DNA of 64,000 bases, from contig NW_026570223.1 of NCBI RefSeq assembly GCF_019649055.1, forward strand, positions 3,162,001 to 3,226,000, given 5' to 3'. Every line of letters starts with the position of its first letter. Position 1 is the first letter of the stretch. Under the pieces are notes generated by a model. It was not told where the DNA came from and did no database searches. It was given only the letters and a program-made list of their open reading frames with translations. Positions 34,228-43,813 of this stretch are shown piece after piece. Source of the DNA: Paramacrobiotus metropolitanus (taxonomy: Eukaryota > Tardigrada > Eutardigrada > Parachela > Macrobiotidae). Position numbers and translations under genes: made by a program.

Positions 34228-35098
34228 ATTGCACCCACAAAAATGTATAAAAAGTTCACGATACCGGCTGGGAACACCACGCCGGGTTTTACTGTGATCG
34301 TGTAATCAGGAGCAGCGAAAGTTGCTTGTAAAATGGCATACGAGGTTCCAGAATAGAGAGACGTTCGAATGGACGATGTTGTTAATGTCGGCACATCAAT
34401 ACAGAATAGATAAAACTTCCTCGTTCAAATGACGGATTGTCCAGAATGGGTTTGGAGTAGATAAACATCAACCAAAACACATACCGCAAATTCAGCATAA
34501 AAAGACATGCCGTTGTTTACGTGGGATAAATGAGCATAAATCGAGTGCAAGTACTGTTGTAAACTACCCGACATTAAGCAATCTGCTGATTTAACAACCA
34601 GATTCACGCCAAATTTCTAGCGAAACACAACAAAAAATCGGAAAAAACATGTGTGTTCGAAGTGAACGGTTAAACACAATCACCAGAAGGCAAATGGCCA
34701 GCAGCCGTTATGGTAGCTGAACCGTTATGGTAGCTGAACTTATTGCCGCTGATTCACTGATACAACAAACGATTTGCGGAACTGGATTCAAAATAACAAC
34801 GCACGTTGCGCACACAGATTTATTTCGTAGAATTCAACACAAACCAACATAACCGTCATAAACCTTCAATTTTGGCTTGACGTTAGCTAATGCGGGGGTT
34901 TTCCTAGACGGATACACCTTTTAGTTTTCAATAAAATGCAGCTAGAATATCAGACTATTCAAAATCCGATCAACAAAATGATGCTGAAAGTCGTCATTCC
35001 TTCCAAACTTTCATTCATGATTGCGCACGAGGGAAAACGACAAAAAATTATCACAGCGGCAATGCGCAGACAAATTCATCACCAAGTTATGCATTTAT
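34228..35098. other. Promoter interval of sugar transporter, downstream of EXOSC4
   Basis: No supported gene. A perfect 17-bp tandem duplication lies at 34705-34738. A plus-strand open frame at 34936-35205 overlaps the last EXOSC4 exon antisense and is rejected. Confidence 0.55.
34705..34738. repeat. Perfect tandem duplication, 17 bp x 2
   Basis: CCGTTATGGTAGCTGAA is repeated head to tail at 34705-34721 and 34722-34738, about 480 bp upstream of the transporter start. Confidence 0.9.
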
Positions 35099-35099
35099 T
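35094..35099 (-). promoter_or_regulatory. Poly(A) signal overlapping the EXOSC4 stop codon
   Basis: Minus-strand TGAATAAA: the last A of the stop TGA (35101-35099) is the first A of AATAAA, as in Mcr. Confidence 0.5.
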
Positions 35100-36147
35100 C
35101 AAATCAGCAGAGGATCTGACTGCTTCACGTGTTCTCGCACAATTTTTTCCACGTCTTCAAAGACTTTTTGGCAACCGTCCAAAGCTGCATTCAATAACGG
35201 ATTAAACAGATCTTTATGAAATCGATTCTTGGTGTCCAACACGACCACTTCCCGTGTCCGAGGAATAGCGGCCACAGTCAACTGTGGCAGCTTGTCTACG
35301 GGATTAGAAAGATTTGCATTAGAAAAATTTTCAAACCCAGAACAGACTAAAAGATTAAGGATTGGAAAATACTGTTGCAATACCGCGTAAAAAAAATATT
35401 CCCTCGTGATTCATCTTCTTAATATTGAACTAAAGTAACTTGTCGTCGAAAACAATTTTAAAATAACCAAATAGGCAACCTAATGTCCTAATCTCTGAGT
35501 TCCCGCCACTTACGGGATTCTTCGTGGCTGGCAATATCCACGATAGGTTTTCCATCCGTTATCGTAGCGGAGCAGGCCACAATAATATCCTTGATGGGAA
35601 TGCCCGCGTCAATAAGCGCCAACGTTCCTGCCGTGAGTGCCGCGGCTAAATGACTCCCATCTGTTTGCAGAACTTGACAGGTAACCTTCACGACAGACTC
35701 TGCTGTCTTATGGGGAAACATAATCATCTTGTAGCACATTTCCATGTATTCAGCATATTCTTCCGACCGCGGATCATCGCCTTTGCCACTTTTGCGGTCC
35801 GATTGACTAAAGGACGACAGCTTGAAATGGCAGTCTAATCCGGAAGGTTCCTCGAGGAGCTCCAAGTCCCCTTCTTCATCATCGTTTTCCCCCTTTACAC
35901 GGTATTCAGAGTGATTGCGTGTGATAAAAATTACAAATTTAGTAACCATATGTAAAGCACCATCAGCTAACAACCTTACCGCATCTGCTGGACCCACTAC
36001 CGTGGCCAGAATTTTCGTGTTGCCCAATTGATACAACACGGACCCATCGGCTCCTTCTGCACAACCAAATTGGCATAAGATATCGCGCACTTCTTCCGGC
36101 TTTCTTCCATCTCGTCGCAGTCCCGTTAATGATGACATTACATCCAT
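35099..36147 (-). CDS. EXOSC4: Exosome complex subunit Rrp41 (EXOSC4)
   Basis: Exons 36147-35514 and 35295-35099, joined at phase 1. An RNase PH-like subunit of the RNA exosome ring; in eukaryotes this ring is catalytically inert and channels RNA to Rrp44/Rrp6. Landmarks: LRRDGRKPEEVRDI, GSVLYQLGNTKILATVVGP, CQVLQTDGSHLAAAL, DAGIPIKDIIVACSA, and a C-terminal domain VVVLDTKNRFHKDL...VFEDVEKIVREHVK. Within the first exon an 87-bp in-frame stretch (35979-35893) begins GTAAGG and ends AG and interrupts the GPADA...VKG region, where the family has no insertion; it is probably an intron whose retention would add 29 residues. Without it the protein is 247 residues, close to the usual 245; with it, 276. 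EXOSC4 fits better than EXOSC5 or 6 by the DAGIP and VLQxDG motifs. Confidence 0.88.
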
Positions 36148-36616
36148 TTATCGGAAGCAACCCCTTATCCAATTGCAAAAAAATGCTAACCGTTAAACCG
36201 TTTTTATTAATTCTTAGACGACAAGTGCAGCACTGTGCATAGGTTAATCGTTACCAATTAAAAAACTCAAAACTGAAATTAAAGCCAAAAAGTCAAAAAC
36301 TCACAAAAATAAAAGTGACGACTACACCCTCGCTGTAACAGGAACTCGGTACCGCGTGCGGGTCGCTTTGCGACACCCAGGTTTAACGCGAAACGAAAAT
36401 TATTTTTTTAATTCGATTGGAGACGGTCCAGACTCTCGAGTCGGTCTCCAGACGGGACAAATTAATTTTTGATATTATTATACATACGTAAGTGCATACT
36501 TGTTTAGAGCAAAAGTTTTTGGAATTTCAAGTATTTTTGAAGTTTTTGAATAGTGCCAATGCTTGCGACTTGCGAGTATTGCGGCCGACTTATTGATTAA
36601 TTAACTTATTGATTTT

Positions 36617-36699
36617 ATTAATTTTCAAAGTACTCATAAAGGGATGGATGGAAGGTCCATCCATCCATCCATCCCTTTCTCAGTAATTTGAAAATTAAT
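36617..36699. repeat. Foldback repeat with ATGG/CCAT core
   Basis: ATTAATTTTCAAAG at 36617-36630 pairs with AATTTGAAAATTAAT at 36685-36699, and the inner GGGATGGATGGA pairs with the CCATCCATCCATCCC run, leaving a loop of a few bases. Near-palindromic over 83 bp. Confidence 0.75.
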
Positions 36700-38035
36700 T
36701 TATCAGGCTGGATACCAAATCATACAATTTAGTGTAATAATAATTTGCAGTATTAGTACTTAATTTCTCCAACGGATCCATACGAAACCAAAGATAAAAT
36801 CTGGTAGACGTATGTCGATAAATTGTACTAAATTTTCATCTATAGATATCCTTTATAATAAAAGATTAAGAGGGGGCGTGACCAGTGTGTCTGTCAAATC
36901 CCCCAGAATCGCAGAGTGGATCAATATTCAACATTTACGGATCATTCGATTGACGCTATGCGACAGGGCAGCCGCGTACGGACGGCAGTTCGTGAAAACC
37001 TACGAGTTTCCGGAAGTCGCTGTTTCTGTCGCTAAGCACATGTTCGAAACAGCGACTTTAAATACTGCTCATGCAGCTAATGATCTGTTAGCAAAACCGA
37101 GACCATAGCCAAAATGTACAGAAAAATGTGCTCTACAAGGAAATGTTAGCTGTCACGTGGAAATCTGTTACAGCAGTGACTTATTGCCGCTAGCGCTTTG
37201 CACCATGAAATTCGGTACTACAGATTCTGTTATAACTGCGCACCTGTAGTCTGCCCTGTTAGCGCTATGCTTAATTCTCTGTTGTTTGGCCACTCACATA
37301 GCCAATGAGCGTGTTTGCACCGGCACCGCCCCTCTACCGCATACCAGGAATAGCGCTGATTTCGTAGATGAGCCCGCAACTTTCGGATTTCAAAAAACAA
37401 ACATCGTTTGAGAGAAAACTGTAAAAAACCCTATCATACAAAGTCTACGGAACCCCAACACAACCAATCAGCGAAGACTTAAAGTAACTGCCTTGCTGCA
37501 GAGCTTGCGCGGGTTATATCGTGAAACAAAATTCGAAAATTTTTTTTTGTTTTGATGTATTTGGTCTGCAATGGCTTTAAGAAACATTATATTAACAGCG
37601 GTGGGTTTAAGAATAATAAAAATTTAGGCACAAGAAAGATTTAAGTTATTTTGACAACCGAACGCACAAACGACCCAGGGAACTTAGGAAGTGTCCCAAG
37701 TGAGAGCTGCATGCGTCGCGAATCTTGCTGGCAGCCTGGCAGTACCAATTATCAAGTAGCTGCGGGATGACGGTGGCTGCTTGATACTTAGGTAAAAGGC
37801 AGTGTTTTGCGGTAGTTTTAACTTAATCATTTCTCTGTTGACACTGTTTCTTTACGGTATTTCGAGCTCGCTAAGCAGGAGGAGCAGCAATCAAGTGAGA
37901 CATCGTTTGGCAGTTTTTTTCTTACAGTTTATCAGCCAGCTCTGCAAGACTGCAACAATTGAACCTTTTATAGTTAGTTAAGTATTAAGTAGTTAGTTGG
38001 TGTGGGATTGCCACTTGCCGCTGGAAAAAAATGAC

Positions 38036-38510
38036 TTACCGTAATTATCGAATTTGCACCCCTGGGGTGCAAAAGTTCAAACGTCCTGGAGTAGGGGGTC
38101 TTATTTCGGAGAGGAGGCGTTATTTCTGGGGGTGGTACTATTTTTCAAACAGTATTTTTCAGAAGGGGACGTTTATTTTTCAAACAACTGCGCATTCTGT
38201 TCCATTGAAATTGAACGCAGTAGATACCGGTGTTTGCAGTTTCAGAACCTTACGAGCAGCATTCTGAAGCATAGCACCAAATTATTTTTGTGACCGTTTA
38301 CTGTTTATTAATTACATCATAGCAGTTATTATGAAGCAATTGGCCTTATATCTATCATTTCGTGGCGCTTAACATTTAATAACACCCCAATGGGAGGCAA
38401 ATTCGGGGAGGAGCTATTTTTCAAACGGGTTATGGGAGGGGCTTACTTAGTACGGAGAGTGCCTTATTATGCGGGGAGGTGCCAATTCGATAATTACGAT
38501 AATTCGGTAA
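38036..38510. mobile_element. 475-bp non-autonomous element with terminal inverted repeats
   Basis: It starts TTACCGTAATTATCGAATTTGCACC and ends with a near reverse complement (GGTGCCAATTCGATAATTA...CGGTAA), giving TIRs of about 24-32 bp with one 8-bp internal duplication on the right. A second nested palindrome, TTTGCACCCC-T-GGGGTGCAAA, sits at 38053-38073. The interior has repeated G-rich units followed by TATTTTTCAAAC, in opposing halves. No transposase is encoded. TIR layout and lack of coding match a MITE; the parent family and target duplication are unclear. Confidence 0.75.
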
Positions 38511-40623
38511 TAACTTAGTTTTTGTCAGCGAAGTTAACTGCATTAGCAAATGCGGTAATTTTTATTTTAACTGCATTTAAGTATCATCAGGCAGCAGTCG
38601 ATTTCCTCTGCGCACTTTGCGCTGTGTCAGCCATACTACCGTAGAAGTACAGTATAGGTAATTTTACCAGTACACTTGCAAGTTGCAACACATAATCGAA
38701 TTTAAAATATAGAATTTGTAATTATGATCCGTATTCTTCCTATTAGTACAGTATCTCAATCATAATTTGAGTCTTAGCAGCCTGTATATAACGTAAATTA
38801 TTTGTAGCTGATTTGTTCCGCGCAATTTGCGCGGGGTCTACTAGTATTTATATATTTGTCCTATATAGATATGACATTGTCCTGTATGACTGTGTGGTTC
38901 TATGCACCGTTTTGTATTTACAGAAGAATCACAAACATTGCAAAAATGGAAATTGTATTTACTCATGTAGATATTATAAGAGTATATTTATATGTAGTCT
39001 ATAGATATGTATAAATATGCTCTTTACAGATACCTAATTAACTCAACTGCAGTTGCAGATAATAAACTGCTATGTACAGTTATTTCATTCTCATACTTGA
39101 CGTGGTCGGTTAAAGCTTAACTTTTTTGAAGCACTTTCAGTAAGTAAATGCAAATGTGGATAATAATTATTCAGATTATAACTGCACAATGGTTTTCGTT
39201 AAAAACTTGAATGGTCACAACATGTAAGCATCGATATCACCAGGTGTTTGAGCTGTAAATCCGTGCATAATAATTATGAAGATTGAAGACTACATTTTAT
39301 AGATATGTTGTATAGAGACGCTATTTGGAATGTGGACACTGGGCATCGCCATTCGCACTTATAATTTTTGTCATTGCTAGAGTTGCCTGAGTTGATATTA
39401 CAATTATGTTTACTCATTCATATACAAGACCGGCTAGGGGTGCAAAATTGTAAAATCTGCACAGTCCGTTGTAGCCTCGTGGGCATGTCCTGAATAGACT
39501 TGTGAATTGCTTACTGGATTTTGGCTTTGCCATCTGCTTTTACGCTAAAGAACCAGGAAAGGGGGAGTGGCAGGCGTTAATTAACAGGAGAGGAAGAGCC
39601 GCATGCGCCGGCTTAATGTGCCCAGTGCCATGCAGTCTGAAATCTGAGGCTAGTACGCTAGTGAACCGCCAAGTACCCGCAAAGTACTCACCAGTCAGGC
39701 AGAGAAATGGCTGCTGCACTGCCAATATGCGTGACATCAGCCTTTCGATAGCATTTGGAACCCGCCCCACCAGTCACCACCAGAAACCGCTCGCTCAGAA
39801 ACTCTTCCAAAATGAAATACTCGCCTGCCAAGCTGCCCGGTTTTGGACCGGGTTATTACTATCGGGAAGCCGCATTAGCAAATTTTCTGGTAATAGTGTA
39901 GTTCCCTGTAGTAGCTCCTTTAGCAGTTTAGCGTAGTCTTTCTTGCAGAGAAATTTTAGACAATTTTTCGTTAGCTTAAAGTTAAGGAAAGTGAATTCAT
40001 TTAGTAAATAAAACTATTGATTTTAACTTGGGTGTTCTTTCCCGCAGGGTTGCGGCTCATTCGAAAAGTTTAACAACTAGCAAACAAATTAACAGTCACA
40101 AACAGGAAACACCAAACAAACACAAACTTTATCGTATGACATACAGCGAAATCAGCGAATGCGAGTTTTTGATTACTACGCCAACGGCTGCGGCCTGTCA
40201 GTGATTCAGTACCGGGTCTGAAAAGACGCTTGCACACTGCGGAGTCTCTCATCGGAGACGGCATGCCTCAAGACTCTTTGTTGCATTGATTGGGGTGCTA
40301 GTGCTGCGTGACAGACTTCATCTTGGATTTGAGTGAATCGTACAGTACACAATTCAAATACAGTGCTTCGATAGGATAATATTTCATCAGTTCTATCCCA
40401 AGATTCCAAGAACCCTGGAGTTTCTGAAAGGTAAGCAACGTACGTCTACCGAACTTCACAGATATGTACGTAAAAACTAGTCTTCATCACGCATACGAAG
40501 TTTACGAACGTAAATCTATCGAATCGAGACCGTAAATAAATAAATAATTCAATAAATAATTTGTTTCATTGGCTTGGCAGATCAACGCTACGGTGCACCA
40601 GCAGATCGTTCTGAAGGATAAAA

Positions 40624-41379
40624 ATGGGCAAATTCTGCTGTGTACCTGGTTGTAATAACCGTGCTAATCGTGATAAATTCGATACCAAAGGCCAGACAAT
40701 TGGATATTTTCAATTTCCACCTGAAAACGATCCCCGTCGTGCCGTATGGATACGTAATATCAGACGCGATCCTGGCCCATACTTCAGCATCTCAGGCACA
40801 ACGTGCGTATGTTCAATGCACTTTGAGGAAGAGTACATTGAACGCCTGGCCATCTCCACCGGATTCCGTCTCCGTCTCACCAAGGAAGCCATTCCGACAA
40901 TATTCAGCTGGAATCAGAAGGAGGGCGGCGGTGACGACACTGAAGGCTACGCGCATCCTGAACCGGATTCCGACGAAATGAACGGCGACGGGGAAGGCGA
41001 CGACACGAACGGTGATTATGAGGAGAGCAAAGAAGCCAACGGCCATGATGAAGGCGGCGAAGGGCAGACACCCAGCAAGCGGAAGATGAGTAAGCCCCAG
41101 CCCCGCGCCTCCAAAGCCGCCCGTACGGATCATGCCCACAGCAGTCCCCAGCGGTCGGTGGGTAAGGGGAAGTATGCTGCCGGCGCCGGAGTGGCCAGGG
41201 AATTCGGTTCCAAGGAGGAATCCGACCAGGAGATCGTCCGCCTGCGAACGGCGGTGCAGGTGTTTGAGAGGAAGTTCGCCGAGATGTCACGATTAGTGAA
41301 TGAACTGCGCTCGACAACGATCAAAATGCTGGGCGTCATGTCAGCCGGAACGAATCAGAGCAGCGGCGGGCAGTCGTAA
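40624..41379 (+). CDS. THAP-domain zinc-finger protein
   Basis: Single exon, 251 residues. Residues 1-95 are a THAP domain (C2CH zinc finger, sequence-specific DNA binding, related to the P-element transposase finger): Cys pair in FCCVPGC (C5/C6, C10), W42-type Trp in VWIRNIRRD, Cys-x2-His in CVCSMHF and the closing motif EAIPTIF. Residues 100-150 are acidic (D, E, G, N rich), then a basic Ser/Arg/Lys-rich segment with a possible nuclear signal (SKRKMSKP), and a C-terminal coiled coil (EIVRLRTAVQVFERKFAEMSRLVNEL) suited to dimerisation. This layout (THAP, linker, coiled coil) is common to animal THAP regulators. No transposase domain is attached, so it is a host-type gene. The upstream 200 bp look like 5' UTR. 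Confidence 0.93.
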   Translation: MGKFCCVPGCNNRANRDKFDTKGQTIGYFQFPPENDPRRAVWIRNIRRDPGPYFSISGTTCVCSMHFEEEYIERLAISTGFRLRLTKEAIPTIFSWNQKEGGGDDTEGYAHPEPDSDEMNGDGEGDDTNGDYEESKEANGHDEGGEGQTPSKRKMSKPQPRASKAARTDHAHSSPQRSVGKGKYAAGAGVAREFGSKEESDQEIVRLRTAVQVFERKFAEMSRLVNELRSTTIKMLGVMSAGTNQSSGGQS

Positions 41380-43813
41380 TTTGCAGACTGAATCCTTCAC
41401 ATTGGCAGAATTAATATAATGGTGAGCATTTTGAAATGAATTTGGGTGCGTGATAGATGGAGTATTTATTGTTATGTGCGTTTGTACTTTGTAGGTATCG
41501 CCATTTTTTGTTGCTGCACTTGAGGATCTTCCTGCATAGCCTCAATTGACGTTTAGCTTACGCATATGATAATCAGTTCCGATACCTAAGATCGCGATCG
41601 TTTGCCTGTCGCCACCCTCTCAAAAGTGATGTAGGGAAGGAGTCAGCGGTTAGTGGTTTTAATTTGATGCACGTGCTGTATCATCCTGGAGGGGCATGTT
41701 TTCCTTTTTCTACTTCGATATTCATTAATCGTTGCGCTATACGGGGACTGGACAATAGGGAAAGCGGTTTTGATAGCATTAAAACGATGCTAATTCGAGT
41801 ATCTTGTAAGTTGATCTTATTTTCTGGAGTTATGGGATCGCCATCTTGCACGTTTTGATTAGTTACTTCGCTTTTTCTTACCTTTTTGTTGAACATAGGG
41901 TATAATATTCTGTTGTACATGTATATAATCCCATTTATTCGGACTCATTGAGCCTACATGATGGGTAGTATCCTTGTCTGTCATTTCGGCTTACCAGTTC
42001 CGTAGGTTGATAGATGTTAGTGGGAATTTTGACGCATGTGGATGGTTTTGCCTCAAGGAGTTGTTGTTTTGTTGATGCTGGAATCTCCTTTGTACTACGC
42101 TATAAAATTGTTATGCTGCAGTTGCATCGGTGGTATCGTGCTTGCGGTCTTCGAGACTTCGACGCAGTCTATCGATTGATACTCGTATTATAAACTACCG
42201 TCACACAGTGCTTGTGCGCATCGGACTTCCGCTCATAGAGGACTTTGATCGATATCCGGCAGAACAATAAGAACGACGGTGATACCGCTGATATGTCAAA
42301 GAAAATACTGCATAATGCATATCGTTTATATTTATATAATATAGGATATTTCGTGCAGTGCATGTACAGTACATAGTACACTGACTTAGCTGTACATAAT
42401 GTTTATATTGTATTGTCGAATTTTATAATAATTGTTGTATTTGCGTGTTGTTGACAGTACTTCGGTTTCTAATAACGTCTACCGCATTTTGTATCACACA
42501 CACAACAGAAAGACATTTTTATCACCGCTGTTGCCAAGATCACACAGGTTGGTTTTAATTTAAACGTAATTAAATGATCATGAATCCGTGATAATAAGAC
42601 TACAAAGCTGGGGGGCATAAAGGGACTCATAAGCTGGAATAGACATTAATAATTACTTAGTATGATAGTGGAGAGGATGCGAGAACAATACCACGCACTC
42701 GTCAATTTAACATCAGCTGATACTGAATGAATAAAAATGCATGCCGTTAAAAAAGACGTTAATGGAGCTAGCAGATACGGTACTTGTATTACATTTACTT
42801 ATACGACAATAATTATGCATAATAAAAATAATCAAAAATCGTTGGCTTGCACAGTTAATGGCAATCAAATAGCGCTCATGTTAAGGTGTCAGGGATCCAG
42901 GGCTCGCTGAAAGTGTGACTGTGCTAACGGTTAGCAGCTAACCGGGAGTAAAACCAACGAGAAAGAAAAGCGAAATCATACTAAGAAAATTTCGCTTATG
43001 ATTAACAAAATTCAGTTCGCTTAATAAAAGTTTCAAGTGATGTTAACACTATTTGTTTGCTAGGTGTTATTTTATTAATCATAGATAAAAGCATTCCTAA
43101 CTCACCGCAGCATTCATTTCAAGCTCCTAACATGTGGAAATTATGAAAGTGGAAGAAAATTATACTGAATGTTAGGGTAATGAACTGCCCTATAATATTT
43201 GAGCAAATTTTGAAATTCTAATGGATTGTTGTGCAATAGGTTGTCTAAGTAACCCCTAAGAAAGTAAGTATGTAAAACGCGGTAAGTGACTCGTTAAGTT
43301 CGTAAATATCTGCTGAAGAAGTTCTGTAGAAGTAGTGATTTTGTAAACGATACATACCGGATCACAGTTCAAAAAGGTGTGTCAATCATGAGAATTATCA
43401 ATATTAACAACGCCGGGGCTTTGAACCATTTCCAATCAGCGTGCGGCATTTTTGCTGCATTAGCATTGTTTGTTATTGGAACGATGATTAATCGTCTTTT
43501 GAAAGACTTGAATCAATATGTACAAATTAAAAACCGCGTACTCTGGCGCAAACGGAACCAGATTCTTAATGGAAAAATTCCAAGTTTATGCGCATTTAGT
43601 TTACTAGTGTTCCCTTCTACCGTACTTTATATAGCACACAATTTTAAATACTGTAGTACTGTAGTTATGCAGACGGATAACGGATTAGCGACATTTGCAG
43701 CGATTACAAACAGGTTGTAAGTGTGGGGATGCCGAGTCGAATATTGTCGTTTAATTTGCAATACCGTTTGAAACGTCTCTTCGTAATTGTTAGGAAATCA
43801 TTGATCTATCACC
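41380..43813. other. 2.4-kb intergenic region, no gene seen
   Basis: AT-rich, with only short uncorrelated frames on both strands. A frame at 43379-43720 has hydrophobic stretches but does not join the protease exons in phase and has no recognisable domain. Confidence 0.5.

Larger units (their letters stand above)
36148..40623. other. 4.5-kb intergenic region with inverted-repeat elements
   Basis: No gene has support. It contains the foldback 36617-36699, short GC-rich hairpins near 36362-36374 and 36419-36449, and the 475-bp element 38036-38510. Around 39640-39850 the minus strand has about 60 codons that read like protein (EEFLSERFLVVTGGAGSK...) and end at a GTGAGT, but there is no start and no partner exon; it may be a degenerate coding fragment. 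Confidence 0.5.

Noticed and set aside
34138-34394. Longer open frame upstream of the sugar transporter
   Set aside because: It overlaps the real first exon in another frame; only the frame starting at 34227 gives the family TM1 motif and joins exon 2 in phase.
34936-35205. Plus-strand frame of 89 codons
   Set aside because: Antisense to the last EXOSC4 exon, no recognisable domain.
38031-38293. Two plus-strand frames of 78-79 codons
   Set aside because: They lie inside the inverted-repeat element, which has no coding character.
43379-43720. Frame just before the protease gene as its first exon
   Set aside because: Ends without a phase-matched donor; the short exon at 43814 supplies a signal peptide and joins the CUB exon in phase 1.
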